A DNA stretch of 64,000 bases. Origin: Solirubrobacterales bacterium (GTDB lineage Bacteria > Actinomycetota > Thermoleophilia > Solirubrobacterales > Solirubrobacteraceae). Positions within the stretch are counted from its first letter, which is position 1. Each line of letters starts with the position of its first letter. Location of the stretch: contig DAIDME010000112.1 in NCBI GenBank assembly GCA_027449125.1, positions 1 to 64,000 on the forward strand, read 5' to 3'. Below, in pieces: positions 28,837 to 39,227 of this stretch. Under the pieces are notes generated by a model that was not told the DNA's origin, ran no database searches, and saw nothing but the letters and a program-made list of their open reading frames with translations. The position numbers and the translations under genes are program-made.

Positions 28837-30537
28837 TCAGCTCTTGGGACGCAGGTGCAGAACCACGACCTCGTTGGTCGGGGTTGCGGGCTGCGCTGAC
28901 TCGTACTGGTTTGACGGGGTGGGCCAGCCGGTGAACGCGCTGTTGTTGTACTCACCCCACGACACGCCGTAGACGGTCGGGATGACCGGCAGGTTCTTGG
29001 CCACGAACTGCTCGATCGGGGCCAGGGCGTTGCGCTGCGCGGTCGGCGTGCCGGCCGACGCGAGCTTCTTCAGGGCAGCGTCGATCGCGGCGCTGTGCAG
29101 TCCCTCGAAGTTGCCCGCACGGTTGGTCTTGGTGGCCAGCGCGCTGTTCAGCCAGCCGTCATACAGCTGGTATGGAGCGACGCTGGTGTTGGACCAGTGC
29201 ATGGTCAGCTGGAAGTTGCCGGTGGCCATGTCGCTGTTCCAGCTGTTGACCGCCAGGCCGACGGCCTGCGCGTCGATGCCCGCGGCCCGCAGGTCGGCGG
29301 CGACGATCCGGTCGTCATGCGCGTAGTCGCTGTAGGCGGCCGGGTCGGTGACGCTCAGCTTCACGATCTTGCCGTGCAGCGCGAACCACTTGCCGACCTT
29401 CTTGTAACCGGCCTTCTCCAGCACCTTCTCGGCCGCCCGCGCGTTGGCGTTGGGGCTGAGGCGGTAGGCGGCGCCCTTGACGCTCGGCGCCAGGAACTGG
29501 GTGAACACCGGCAGGGTCAGACCGCTTGCGTTCACCGCCAGCGGCTCGGTGCCGGACTCACCCTGCGCCGCGATCTGCTTGCGGCTGATCGCGAGGCTGA
29601 TCGCCTGACGGACGGCCAGCTGGTTGGTCGGCCACTCGTGCAGGTTCGGCTCGAGCGTGTTGGTGTTCAGCGGCGGCGACCAGAAGGTCAGCGGCTTACC
29701 CGCAAAGGCCTGCTTGGGGTCGGCGATGAAGTTACCCGCCCAGTCGACCTGGCCGGTGTCCAGCGCGGCCAGGGCCGAGGTGTTGCTCGACAGGGTCGGG
29801 AACTCGACGGTCTTCACCGCCGGCGCGCCGTGGCCACCGAAGGGGCCGCCCCAGTAGTTGGCGTTGGCCGTCATCACCACGCCGCTCGCACCGACGCTCT
29901 GAACCGTGTACGGACCGGTTCCGACCGGGTTTGTGTCGGTGTAGGTCGCGGGGTTGCCGACGCCCTGCCAGATCGACTGCGGCACGATGTAGACGTCGCC
30001 CGCGATGTTCTGGAAGTTGGCGTACTGCGCCGTCGGGAACTTCAGGGTGACGGTGTCACCGCTGGTCGAGACGCTCGAGATCGTGAGACCGCTGCCGTTG
30101 ATGGCGGGGTTGTTCTTGATCAGGTTGTACGTGAACGCCACGTCGGCCGGCGTGAACGCCGTGCCGTTTGACCACTTCACGCCCTTGCGGATCGTGAAGG
30201 TGATCGACTTGCCGCCGGCCCCCCACTTGTAGCTCGTGCCCAGGAACGGGTAGTACTTGCCCGGCTTGAGGATGTCCGCCTGGAAGAGCGGCTCGTAGAT
30301 CAGCGACGTCGCGCCGACGATCGTCGCGGCCGAGGTCGAGACGAACGGGTTGAAGCCGTTGGCCTGGCCGACCGGGCTCGACTCGACCGTCAGCACGGAG
30401 CTGCTGGCCGCCTTGGCGTGCACGGCCGCGGTGGCCGAGCCGGCGGTGGCGAAAATCGCCCCGGCGGAGCCGCCCACGACGATGGCGCCGGCGGCCGCGG
30501 CCGCCTGTACTGACCTTCTGTTGAGGATTCGCTTCAT
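28837..30537 (-). CDS. ABC transporter substrate-binding protein, family 5 (oligopeptide/oligosaccharide)
   Basis: GANGFNPFVS-type start, YEPLFQADILKPGKYYPFLGTSYKWGAGGKSITFTIRKGVKWSNGTAFTPADVAFTYNLIK, PVGTGPY. Confidence 0.93.
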   Translation of the reverse strand: MKRILNRRSVQAAAAAGAIVVGGSAGAIFATAGSATAAVHAKAASSSVLTVESSPVGQANGFNPFVSTSAATIVGATSLIYEPLFQADILKPGKYYPFLGTSYKWGAGGKSITFTIRKGVKWSNGTAFTPADVAFTYNLIKNNPAINGSGLTISSVSTSGDTVTLKFPTAQYANFQNIAGDVYIVPQSIWQGVGNPATYTDTNPVGTGPYTVQSVGASGVVMTANANYWGGPFGGHGAPAVKTVEFPTLSSNTSALAALDTGQVDWAGNFIADPKQAFAGKPLTFWSPPLNTNTLEPNLHEWPTNQLAVRQAISLAISRKQIAAQGESGTEPLAVNASGLTLPVFTQFLAPSVKGAAYRLSPNANARAAEKVLEKAGYKKVGKWFALHGKIVKLSVTDPAAYSDYAHDDRIVAADLRAAGIDAQAVGLAVNSWNSDMATGNFQLTMHWSNTSVAPYQLYDGWLNSALATKTNRAGNFEGLHSAAIDAALKKLASAGTPTAQRNALAPIEQFVAKNLPVIPTVYGVSWGEYNNSAFTGWPTPSNQYESAQPATPTNEVVVLHLRPKS

Positions 30538-30634
30538 GGAGCGAGCACCCCCTCCTTTGATACATAGTTAGATGCTGGTCAACGGATCTCCGCGCCACGG
30601 GTCTCTCGGACCGGCGCGGGTACTGCACTGGCGG

Positions 30635-30670
30635 GGTTGGGCGTCCCCGCTACCGGCGGGGACGCCAACC
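30635..30670 (-). terminator. hairpin between ATPase and substrate-binding protein genes
   Basis: GGTTGGGCGTCCCCGC-TACCG-GCGGGGACGCCAACC, about 15-bp arms with one bulged G. Confidence 0.55.
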
Positions 30671-30683
30671 TGTCTCTCCTCGT

Positions 30684-32678
30684 CTACTCCGAGGCGACCT
30701 CCTTTTCCAGACCGTCACTGGCGATCACTGCCGCCTGTCCCGGAAGCTCGGACGCGAACGTGTCCGGGTCCGGCGAGGAAGCGATCAGGAGCTGGGTGTA
30801 GGGGTGCGTGGGGTTCTGCACGAGCTGCTCGGCGGGGCCGCGCTCGACCACCTCCCCACGGTTCATCACCAGGATCTCATCGGCGAAGTACCGTGCCGAA
30901 GCGATGTCGTGGGTGATGTACAGGATCGCGAGCTGGAACCTGCTCCGCAGCTCGGCGATCAAGTCGAGGATCTCCAGGCGGATCGATACGTCGAGCATCG
31001 AGACCGGCTCGTCCGCCAGCAGTACGCGCGGCTCGGCCGCCAGCGCGCGGGCGATCGAGACGCGCTGGCGCTGACCACCGGAGAGCTCGTGCGGGTAGGC
31101 GTCACGGAACTTCTCGACGGGGTTCAGCTTGACCTGGTCCAGCAGGCGCTCGATCTCCGCGACCGTCGGTTTGCGGCCGGTGCGCGCCGAGTGGACCGCG
31201 AGCGCACGCTGGAGGTGGTAGCGCACCGTGTGCAGCGGGTTCAATGACGCGAACGGGTCCTGGAAGACCATCTGGACCTCGCTCTTGTAGCGCCGGAACT
31301 GGCCGCGTCGCGAGGGCTCGATCTCCTTGCCGTCCAGCAGGATCTGCCCGCTCGTGCGGCGCTCCTGCCCGGAGAGCAGCTTGGCGATCGTGCTCTTGCC
31401 CGAGCCGCTCTCGCCGACCAGCGCCACCACCCGGCCGCGCCGCAGCTCGAGCGTCACGCCCTTCACGGCGGACACGGCGCCGCGCCGGCCACCGCCGTAG
31501 GTCTTGTGCAGGTCAACGCCGGCCAGCACCAGCTCCGACTGCTCGCCGGCGCCCGCGGCCTCGATGCCGGCGGGGCGCCCGATCGCAACGGCACCGGCGG
31601 GCAGCGGCTGGCCGGGGGCGACGAACGGGCAGGCGCTGAGGTGCCCGGGGGTGCCGTCCGGCACGGGCGCGAGCGCCATGTCGATCGCCAGGCATGCATC
31701 GGTCGCGAACGCGCAGCGCGGTTGAAACGGGCAGCCGGCGGCGGTGCTGCGCAGATCCGGAGGGGAGCCCGGGATGCCGGTGAGCTGGACGCGCGGTCCG
31801 CGCAGGCGGGGGAAGGAGCCGAGCAGGCCCCGCGTATAGGGATGGGCCCCGCCGCTGCGCACCTCGCTGGTGGGCGCCGTCTCAACGACCTGCCCGGCGT
31901 ACATGACCACGACCTCATCGGCGACCTCGAGCAACAGCGACAGGTCGTGCGTGATGAACAGCACCGCGAAGCCGAGCGCCACCTTGAGGTCCAGCACCTC
32001 GCGCAGGATCTCCTTCTGGACGATCACATCGAGCCCGGTGGTCGGCTCGTCCATGATCACGACCTCCGGGTCCACAGACAGCGCCATGGCGATCATGACC
32101 CGCTGGCGCATGCCGCCGGAGAGCTCGTGCGGGTAGGCGCGCAGGCGCTCGGGCTTGATGCCGACCATCTCGATCAGCTGGCGAGCGCGATCGTGGACCT
32201 GCTCGTTGCCCATGCGCATGTGCGCGCGGATCCCGTCCATGATCTGGTCCTCGACGCGCAGCACCGGGTTGAGCGAGTTCATGGCGCTCTGGAAGACGAT
32301 CGCCACCTCCCGCCAGCGCAGCTCCTTGAGATCCCGGTCGCTGGCGGCGAGCACGTCAAAGCCGTCCGGATGACGCTCCGCGAGCCGCTGGCCGCGGTAG
32401 ACCACGCTGCCGCCCGTCACCACTGCCGGTGGGCGCAGCAGGCGGACGGCGCCGTAAGCGAGCGTCGACTTGCCGCAGCCGCTCTCCCCGCAGAGACCGA
32501 TCACCTTGCCCGGGCTCAGGGCCAGATCCACGCCGCGCACCGCGCGCACGTCGCCGAGCTCGGAGCGGTAGGCGATATCCAGCCCGCGGATGTCGAGCAC
32601 CGGTCCAGCGGGACCGGTGCTCAGCCGATCAGGCGTGCCCACGGGCGCCGTCTGCTGGGGCTCGCTGGCGGTGCTCAT
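30684..32678 (-). CDS. fused double ATP-binding protein of Opp/Dpp-type ABC importer (OppD-OppF fusion)
   Basis: Two Walker A motifs ([18 protein letters not shown]), two LSGG motifs ([18 protein letters not shown]) and Opp C-terminal Cys region in one ORF; start at ATG 32678. Confidence 0.93.
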   Translation of the reverse strand: MSTASEPQQTAPVGTPDRLSTGPAGPVLDIRGLDIAYRSELGDVRAVRGVDLALSPGKVIGLCGESGCGKSTLAYGAVRLLRPPAVVTGGSVVYRGQRLAERHPDGFDVLAASDRDLKELRWREVAIVFQSAMNSLNPVLRVEDQIMDGIRAHMRMGNEQVHDRARQLIEMVGIKPERLRAYPHELSGGMRQRVMIAMALSVDPEVVIMDEPTTGLDVIVQKEILREVLDLKVALGFAVLFITHDLSLLLEVADEVVVMYAGQVVETAPTSEVRSGGAHPYTRGLLGSFPRLRGPRVQLTGIPGSPPDLRSTAAGCPFQPRCAFATDACLAIDMALAPVPDGTPGHLSACPFVAPGQPLPAGAVAIGRPAGIEAAGAGEQSELVLAGVDLHKTYGGGRRGAVSAVKGVTLELRRGRVVALVGESGSGKSTIAKLLSGQERRTSGQILLDGKEIEPSRRGQFRRYKSEVQMVFQDPFASLNPLHTVRYHLQRALAVHSARTGRKPTVAEIERLLDQVKLNPVEKFRDAYPHELSGGQRQRVSIARALAAEPRVLLADEPVSMLDVSIRLEILDLIAELRSRFQLAILYITHDIASARYFADEILVMNRGEVVERGPAEQLVQNPTHPYTQLLIASSPDPDTFASELPGQAAVIASDGLEKEVASE

Positions 32679-33664
32679 GGCTCGGCCTCGACCGGGGCCT
32701 CGCGGACCACCGGGGTCGGGTCGGTGGGCCGCCAGCTGCGGCGGCCGACGCGAAGCAGGCTCGCGGAGGCGCGCAGGCGTGGATTCGAGAGCTCGTCCAA
32801 GCCGAAGTTGATCAGCACCAGGCTCATGCCGAGGATCGCCACCGCCATCCCGGGGAAGACGTACCACCACCAGGCTCCGAGCTCGACGGCGCTGCCGCTC
32901 TGTGCCCAGTAGAGGATCACGCCGAGGCTCCAGTCAGACAGGTTCGTCAATCCGAGGAAGGCGAGCGCCACCGAGGTGAGGATCGCGTACAGGAAGGTGC
33001 CGACGAAGCTCGCGGCGATCAGGCCGATCTGGTTCGGTATCAGCTCAAAGGCGATGATCCGCCAGGCCGGCTCGCCCACCTCGCGGGCCGCGAGGACGAA
33101 GTCGCGGTTGCGCAGTGAGAGCGTCTGCGCCCGGATCACGCGCGCGCCCCACGGCCAGCCGACCGCGCTCAGCGCCACGATCGTCGCGAATGCGCTGGCG
33201 TGCGGCTCGTAGGCGAGGATCACGATCAGCAGCGGCAGGGCGGGGAGCACCAGGACGACGTTCGAGAACAGCGACAGACCCTCGTCGGCGAAGCCTCCGA
33301 GATAACCGGCGGCGGTGCCGACCAGAACCGAGAGGACGGTCGCGATCACGCCCGTGAACAGCCCGACCTCGACGGTCGAGCGGATCCCGACGAGCATCTC
33401 GGAGAGCACGTCGCCGCCGGAGTTGTCGGTGCCGAACAGGTGGTGGATGGTTGGCGGCTCCGGGGTCGCCTGGGAGGTGACGGCGCTCGCGTTGTAGGGC
33501 GCGAGCGCAGGTCCGAAGATCGCTAGCACGATGAAGACGACGAGGATGACGATGCCGACCTTGGCCTTCAGCGGCAGCCGCCGCCAGGTGGACGCGACGG
33601 ATCGGAGGACCGCGATCGGCTTGACGGCCGGACGCGCGGACGCGGTGAGCGCGGTGGCGCCCAT
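32675..33664 (-). CDS. ABC transporter permease (OppC/DppC type)
   Basis: Multi-[47 protein letters not shown] (EAA-like loop). Confidence 0.93.
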   Translation of the reverse strand: MGATALTASARPAVKPIAVLRSVASTWRRLPLKAKVGIVILVVFIVLAIFGPALAPYNASAVTSQATPEPPTIHHLFGTDNSGGDVLSEMLVGIRSTVEVGLFTGVIATVLSVLVGTAAGYLGGFADEGLSLFSNVVLVLPALPLLIVILAYEPHASAFATIVALSAVGWPWGARVIRAQTLSLRNRDFVLAAREVGEPAWRIIAFELIPNQIGLIAASFVGTFLYAILTSVALAFLGLTNLSDWSLGVILYWAQSGSAVELGAWWWYVFPGMAVAILGMSLVLINFGLDELSNPRLRASASLLRVGRRSWRPTDPTPVVREAPVEAEP

Positions 33665-34647
33665 CAGAAGGCGCTCCGCGAGCGGGCGCGGGGGTCGGCC
33701 AGGGCGTAGGCGATGTCAGCCAGCAGGGAGGCCGTCAGCACCGCCAGGGAGATCACGAGGAAGATCCCCTGGGTGAGCGGGTAGTCGCTCGAGGTCACGG
33801 CGTTGTACAGCGTCAGGCCGATACCGGGGTAGGAGAAGACGATCTCCATCACGAGCGCGCCGGCGACCACGAAGCCGAGGGACAGCGCGAAGCCTGCGAT
33901 GTTGGGCAGGATCGCGTTGCGGGCGCCGTAGGTGAGCATCACCCGGCGGGTGGAGAGCCCCTTGGCCTGGGCCACGAGGATGTAGTCCTCGGAGATCGTG
34001 GTGAGCATCACGTTGCGCATCTGCAGCATCCAGCCGCCGATCGAGGTGGCGATGATCGTGATCGCCGGCAGGATCGAGTGGGTGACGGCGCTGCCGATGA
34101 ACGGGAGGTTGAAGCCCGGCGTCAGGCCGAGCTCGTAGCCCTGCCCGTAGGGCAGCCAGCCGAGGACGATCGCAAAGAGGTAGATGACCAGCAGCGCTAG
34201 GAAGAAGTAGGGCATCGCCTGCAGCAGCGTGAGCCCGGGCATCAGACGGTCGAGCCAGCCGCCGCGCCGCCACCCGGCGAGAATCCCGAGCAGCGTGCCG
34301 ATCGTGAAGCTGAGCACGGTCGCGACGCCCACCAGCGCGAGCGTCCAGGGCAGCGTCTGGCCGATGATCGTCGATACGTGCGTCGGGTACTGGCTGGTCG
34401 AGATGCCGAGGTTGAAGTGGATCACGTCGTTCCAGTAGCTCAGGTACTGGCTGAAGATCGAGCCCTTGGGGTGGAAGCCGAACTCGGCCTCGAGCGACTT
34501 GACGACGGCGGGCGTGAGGTTCTGGAACTTCCCGAGGACCGCGTCGATCGCGTTGCCGGGCATCAGCCGCGGGATCATGAAGTTGATCGATACCGCCGCC
34601 CACACGGCCACGGCGTAGAAAGCCAGTCGTCTAGCGATGAAAGCCAT
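33664..34647 (-). CDS. ABC transporter permease (OppB/DppB type)
   Basis: FIARRLAFYAVAVWAAVSINFMIPRLMPGN, EDYILVAQAKGLSTRRVMLTYGARNAILP. Confidence 0.94.
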   Translation of the reverse strand: MAFIARRLAFYAVAVWAAVSINFMIPRLMPGNAIDAVLGKFQNLTPAVVKSLEAEFGFHPKGSIFSQYLSYWNDVIHFNLGISTSQYPTHVSTIIGQTLPWTLALVGVATVLSFTIGTLLGILAGWRRGGWLDRLMPGLTLLQAMPYFFLALLVIYLFAIVLGWLPYGQGYELGLTPGFNLPFIGSAVTHSILPAITIIATSIGGWMLQMRNVMLTTISEDYILVAQAKGLSTRRVMLTYGARNAILPNIAGFALSLGFVVAGALVMEIVFSYPGIGLTLYNAVTSSDYPLTQGIFLVISLAVLTASLLADIAYALADPRARSRSAF

Positions 34648-34678
34648 TACCTCTCCACCTCTCGGCTCGCAACGCTAG

Positions 34679-34692
34679 CTGAAACGTTTCTG
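34679..34692. promoter_or_regulatory. LacI-type operator candidate 1
   Basis: CTGAAACGTTTCTG with perfect GAAACGTTTC core, in divergent spacer between OppB and LacI genes. Confidence 0.7.
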
Positions 34693-34713
34693 GGATGTCA
34701 AGCGAAAAGTTTT

Positions 34714-34728
34714 CTGAAACTGTTTCAG
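34714..34728. promoter_or_regulatory. LacI-type operator candidate 2
   Basis: CTGAAACTGTTTCAG, perfect 7+7 palindrome around one central base, 11 bp upstream of lacI-family start. Confidence 0.75.
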
Positions 34729-34738
34729 ATGTGATTGA

Positions 34739-35785
34739 ATGTCGCTCGTGGCGGATATCACAACAATCGGAAACGGCCACGGACGCCCGACGATCAGGGA
34801 CATAGCGGCGCTGGCACGCGTTTCGCCGGCCACCGTCTCGCGCGTGATAAACGGCCGTCCCGAGGTCTCCGACGTGGTCCGCGAGCGCGTCCTGCGGGTC
34901 GTCGCCGAGCACGGCTACACGGTCACGCGGCCGCCGCTTCAGGGCATGCGCAGCGGGCTGGTCGGGGTCACGCTGCCGCTGATCCACCACTCCTACTTCT
35001 CGGAGATCCTGGCCGGCATCGGCGAAGCCTTCTACGAGCACGAGATCCCGATGGTGCTCTGCCCGACGCTGCACGAGCACGACCGCGAGGTGAGCCTGCT
35101 GCAGCGGCTGCGGCACGGCACGACCGACGGCGCGATCCTGATCCTGCCCGAGGAGGACCAGAACGAGCTGGCGGCGCTGCAGGAGCAGGGCTACCCGTTC
35201 GTGATCATCGACCCGCGCATGACACCCGATGAACGGGCGCCGACCGTCTCCGCGTCGCACCTGTCGGGCGCCCGCGAGGCGACCGAGCACCTGCTGGCAC
35301 TCGGCCACCGCCGGATCGCGGCCATCACCGGCCCGCACGACTGGATCGCCACCGAGGAGCGTCTGCGGGGCTACCGTGGCGCGCTCGCGGAGGCGGGCGT
35401 CACGCCCGACCCGCAGCTCCAGATCGACTCCAACTTCCGCGACAACGGCGGCCGCGTGGCGACCCAGCAGCTGCTCGCCCTGGACGAGCCGCCGACCGCG
35501 ATCTTCGCCTTCAACGACATGCTCGCGATCGGTGCGCTGCAGGCCATCCGTCAGCACGGGCTGCGGGTACCCGAGGACATCTCCGTGGTCGGCTTCGACG
35601 ACACCTACGAGGCGTCGATCATGCATCCTCCGCTCACGACCGTGCGCCAGCCGCTGGCCGAGATGGGGCGCATGGCCGTCTCCCAGCTGGTCAGGCTGCT
35701 GCAGAACCAGCGGATCGAGGCACTGCACGTGGAGCTGGCCACGCGACTCGTCGAGCGCGAGTCCACGGCCCCGCCGCGGGCCTGA
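34739..35785 (+). CDS. LacI-family transcriptional regulator
   Basis: TIRDIAALARVSPATVSRVINGRPEVSDVVRERV HTH; periplasmic-binding-like sensor domain. Confidence 0.96.
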   Translation: MSLVADITTIGNGHGRPTIRDIAALARVSPATVSRVINGRPEVSDVVRERVLRVVAEHGYTVTRPPLQGMRSGLVGVTLPLIHHSYFSEILAGIGEAFYEHEIPMVLCPTLHEHDREVSLLQRLRHGTTDGAILILPEEDQNELAALQEQGYPFVIIDPRMTPDERAPTVSASHLSGAREATEHLLALGHRRIAAITGPHDWIATEERLRGYRGALAEAGVTPDPQLQIDSNFRDNGGRVATQQLLALDEPPTAIFAFNDMLAIGALQAIRQHGLRVPEDISVVGFDDTYEASIMHPPLTTVRQPLAEMGRMAVSQLVRLLQNQRIEALHVELATRLVERESTAPPRA

Positions 35786-35948
35786 AACCGCTGCCGCTGC
35801 TGTTCGCCGGCCGTCCGCCAGACAGGCGGCGACCCCACTCGGCGCTCCAGCTGACACCTCCACCGCTCCTCTCTCCGAAGCCTGAGATGAGCCTGACAGG
35901 CCGATCTTCGTGAGAGGTGAGCATCAGGTTGCGCTTTCGCGAACGCAG

Positions 35949-36004
35949 GGCGGCCCGCGCGTGGCGGCCCGGACGGGGCGGCCCGGGCGTGGCGGCCCGG
36001 GCTG
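35949..36004. repeat. 4 x 14-bp tandem repeat
   Basis: GGCGGCCCGCGCGT / GGCGGCCCGGACGG / GGCGGCCCGGGCGT / GGCGGCCCGGGCTG in convergent spacer. Confidence 0.85.
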
Positions 36005-36016
36005 AACGACACCTGC

Positions 36017-36700
36017 TCAGCCCCGCGCCGGCACCACGAGGCCGTGCTCGTATGCGAACACAACGATCTGCACCCGGTCGCGCAGCCCCAGCTTGGCCAG
36101 GATGTGGCCGACGTGCGATTTGACCGTCGCCTCGGAGAGCACGAACGTCTGGGCGATCTCGGCGTTGGAGAGCCCGCGCGCGACGAGCATCATCACCTCC
36201 CGCTCCCGCACCGTCAGCAGCGCGAGCGCCTCCGCCTGCTCGGCAGGCAGCGCCGGATCTTCGCCCGGCGCCACCAGACGGTGGGCGTAGGCGTCGAGTA
36301 GGCGCCGCGTGACGCTGGGCGCCACCACCGCATCACCGCTTGCCACAACGCGGACCGCGGCGAGCAGCTCGGCAGGCTGGGCATCCTTGAGCAGAAAGCC
36401 GCTGGCCCCCACGCGCAGGGCGGCGTAGACGTACTCATCCAGATCGAAGGTGGTGAGAATGATGACGCGCGCGGCGCTGCCGGAGTCGACGATCCGGCGC
36501 GTCGCCTCGATGCCGTCCAGCTCGGGCATACGCACATCCATGAGCACGATGTCCGGCGCGAGCAGCTGCGCCTGAGCCACCGCTTCGTTGCCGTCGCGGG
36601 CCTCGCCGGCCACCCTCATGTCCGGCTGGCTGTCCAGCACCATCCGGAATGCCATCCGCATCAGCTCCTGGTCGTCAGCCAGCAGGACCGAGATGCTCAC
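36017..36700 (-). CDS. NarL/FixJ-family response regulator
   Basis: VSISVLLADDQELMRMAFRMVLDSQPDM, DIVLMDVRMPELDG, LTVREREVMMLVARGLSNAEIAQTFVLSEATVKSHVGHILAKLGLRDR. GTG start at 36700. Confidence 0.95.
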   Translation of the reverse strand: MSISVLLADDQELMRMAFRMVLDSQPDMRVAGEARDGNEAVAQAQLLAPDIVLMDVRMPELDGIEATRRIVDSGSAARVIILTTFDLDEYVYAALRVGASGFLLKDAQPAELLAAVRVVASGDAVVAPSVTRRLLDAYAHRLVAPGEDPALPAEQAEALALLTVREREVMMLVARGLSNAEIAQTFVLSEATVKSHVGHILAKLGLRDRVQIVVFAYEHGLVVPARG

Positions 36701-37959
36701 GTCACGCGCTCGAGCTCTCTGGTGGTCGAACGCCCCGCGCGTCCGTGCTGCTCGGACGTGGCCGCGTCGGCCGCGAGGCGGAGGCGCACCAGCCAGCCAC
36801 CGTCGCCCGTGGGGCCACATTCCAGGCTGCCGTCGTACGCGTTGGCCCGTTCGCGCATTCCCAGCAGACCGCGTCCGCTGCTGTGCCGCGGCGCCATTAC
36901 GGGACCGGCCCCGGCGCCCCCGCCCGTGTCGCTGACGACGAGCTCCACCTCGCCGGCGAGGCAGCGCAGCGCCACGTGCGCCGTGGTTGGCCGAGGGGCG
37001 TGTTTGAGCGTGTTGGTGAGTGCCTCCTGGGCAACGCGGAAGACGGTCAGCTGCACTCCCGGGGCGATGCTCTGGAGGTCGCCGTCGAGGCTGACGCTCA
37101 CCGGCACGCCGGCCGCTCGCACGCGGGCGACGAGGTCGTCGAGGCGCTCCAGGGTCGGTTGGGGCTCGAGCGGGCCGGGCTCCGGGTCGCCGTGCAGAAC
37201 GCCGAGCAGACGCCGCATCTCGCCCAGCGCCTGGCGGCCGGTGGCGGAGATCCGCGCGACCGCTCCGACAGCTTCCTCCGGCGATGCCGCCAGCGCGTAG
37301 CGGGCGCCATCCGCCAGCGCAATCATCACGGTGAGGTTGTGCGAGACGATGTCATGCATCTCGCGCGCGATCCGCGCCCGCTCCGCCGCCGCGCCGAGCT
37401 CGGCCTGCTGGTCGCGTTCGCGCTCCAGGCGCGCCGCCTTCTCCTGCAGCGAGCCCAGCAGCTGCCGGCGCTGCCGGATCACGAGGCCGAGCGCCGCGGC
37501 CGCGACCGTCAGTCCGCTCACGCCCACCCAGTACTTGAACTCCTGTGCCTCCCAGCGCAGCGCGAGCATCGCCGCGCCGATCTCAGTCGCCGCCACCGTC
37601 GCGACGATCGCGTAGATGTCGCTGCCGAGACACACCCAGTAGAGGGCGATCAGAACCGCCGCGTCGGCGAGCTGCGGCTCGGACACGAGCCACTGCGTCA
37701 GCGCAACCGCCGCCACCGCCCCGTAGGCGGCCACGGGTGAGCGGTGGCAGAGCAGCAGCGGCAGGCAGAGTGCAGCGCAGACGGCGAGCATCATCGGCGT
37801 CATGCGGTGCTGAATCACGAGCTCGGTCAGGCTGGTGCCCGCCGCCCCGGCCGCCAGCACCAGGTCGGTCAGCAGCGGGTGCCGGCGCGCGACCTCGCCG
37901 AGCTGCTCGAACGGCTCCGAGAGGCGTCTCAGCAGGATCTCGTCGTTGGTCTCGGACAT
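36697..37959 (-). CDS. sensor histidine kinase (HisKA_3 / NarX-DesK type)
   Basis: RARIAREMHDIVSHNLTVMIALADGA, VFRVAQEALTNTLKHA, GRGLLGMRERANAYDGSLE; overlaps response regulator by 4 bp. Confidence 0.94.
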   Translation of the reverse strand: MSETNDEILLRRLSEPFEQLGEVARRHPLLTDLVLAAGAAGTSLTELVIQHRMTPMMLAVCAALCLPLLLCHRSPVAAYGAVAAVALTQWLVSEPQLADAAVLIALYWVCLGSDIYAIVATVAATEIGAAMLALRWEAQEFKYWVGVSGLTVAAAALGLVIRQRRQLLGSLQEKAARLERERDQQAELGAAAERARIAREMHDIVSHNLTVMIALADGARYALAASPEEAVGAVARISATGRQALGEMRRLLGVLHGDPEPGPLEPQPTLERLDDLVARVRAAGVPVSVSLDGDLQSIAPGVQLTVFRVAQEALTNTLKHAPRPTTAHVALRCLAGEVELVVSDTGGGAGAGPVMAPRHSSGRGLLGMRERANAYDGSLECGPTGDGGWLVRLRLAADAATSEQHGRAGRSTTRELERVT

Positions 37960-37990
37960 GCTGTGCGACGCTACTCCACGCTCCGCAAGC

Positions 37991-38404
37991 TCAGCCGGCC
38001 CCCGTGTCGCGGGCGCAATCCGTGGCGGCCCCGTCCTGCTCCTGCAGCACCTGCTGCGCGATCGCGAAGGCGGCATTGGCGGTCGGCACGCCCGCGTAGA
38101 GCGAGGTGTGGATCAGCAGCTCGGCGATCTCCGCGGGCGTCAGGCCGTTTCGTAGCGCCGCGCGCACGTGCATCGCGATCTCGTGCTCGCGGCCGAGTGC
38201 TGTGAGCGCCGTCAGCGTGATCACGCTGCGGGTGCGCAGGTCGAGCCCCTCGCGGGCCCACACACCACCCCAGGCGTGGCGGGTGATGAACTCCTGCCAG
38301 GGCGCGCTGAACTCGGTCGCGGCGGCGGCCGCACGCTCGACGTGGGCGGCGCCGAGAACGGCTCGGCGGACCGCCATGCCCTGCGCGTGGAGCTCGTCGC
38401 TCAA
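37991..38404 (-). CDS. pcaC: 4-carboxymuconolactone decarboxylase
   Basis: EFITRHAWGGVWAREGLDLRTRSVITLTALTALGREHEIAMHVRAALRNGLTPAEIAELLIHTSLYAGVPTANAAF. Confidence 0.94.
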   Translation of the reverse strand: MSDELHAQGMAVRRAVLGAAHVERAAAAATEFSAPWQEFITRHAWGGVWAREGLDLRTRSVITLTALTALGREHEIAMHVRAALRNGLTPAEIAELLIHTSLYAGVPTANAAFAIAQQVLQEQDGAATDCARDTGAG

Positions 38405-38465
38405 GCTCGCTGCCTCACCGCGGATCGCCGCCTGGACTCATCGTCGGACAACAGTAGTAGGCGGC

Positions 38466-39227
38466 TCACGCCCCTGCGATCAGCGCGCTCATGGCCGCTG
38501 GCTGCTGGACGGTCGCGATGTGGGCGGCATCGGCGATCAGTTCGAGCCGCGCACCCGGAATCCGCTGCGCGATCAGGCGCTGGTGCTCGGGTGGCAGTGC
38601 CTCGTCCTGGAGCGCCCCGACCACGAGCGTCTCGATCCCGATGCGCGCCAGCTCGGCGCGCTGGTCCATCGCCGCGATCGCCTCGCAGCAGCCGGCATAT
38701 CCCTCCGGGTCGGTGGCGGCGATCATGGCCCTGTGAGCCGCGAGGACCCCTGGGTGGGCCGCTGCCCACCCAGGGGTGAACCAGCGCTCCACCACGGCGT
38801 CGGCAACCACCTCCGTGCTGCCGGCCGCGCGCACGGCGGCGGCGCGATCGAGCCAGCGCTCGGGCGGGGGCGCGTAGGCGGAGGTGCAGATCAGGACGAG
38901 GCGGGTGAGCCGTTCGGGGGCGTGCGCGCCCAGCCAGATGCCGACCATGCCGCCGATCGAGAGCCCGGCGTAGGTGGCGCTCTCGATCCCGAGCGCGTCG
39001 AGCAGCGCCAGGACGTCTGAGCCCATGTCGGCGATCGTGTACGGCGCGGGCGGTACCGGTGAGCCGCCGTGCCCGCGATGGTCGATGGCGATGACCCGGA
39101 AGCTCTGCGCGAGCGCCTCCACCTGCGGACGCCACATCGCGAGGGCCGTGCCGAGCGAGCCGGCGAGCAGCAGCACGGGCGCGCCGTCGGGGCCGTGCTG
39201 CTCGTGATGCAGCGCCACCGGGCTCAC
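38466..39227 (-). CDS. pcaD: 3-oxoadipate enol-lactonase
   Basis: Alpha/beta hydrolase, IDHRGHGGS, YAGLSIGGMVGIWLGAHAPERLTRLVLICTSA; in pca operon. Confidence 0.92.
   Translation of the reverse strand: MSPVALHHEQHGPDGAPVLLLAGSLGTALAMWRPQVEALAQSFRVIAIDHRGHGGSPVPPAPYTIADMGSDVLALLDALGIESATYAGLSIGGMVGIWLGAHAPERLTRLVLICTSAYAPPPERWLDRAAAVRAAGSTEVVADAVVERWFTPGWAAAHPGVLAAHRAMIAATDPEGYAGCCEAIAAMDQRAELARIGIETLVVGALQDEALPPEHQRLIAQRIPGARLELIADAAHIATVQQPAAMSALIAGA

Noticed and set aside
31506-32912. 468-aa plus-strand ORF
   Set aside because: Antisense to the fused OppDF ATPase.
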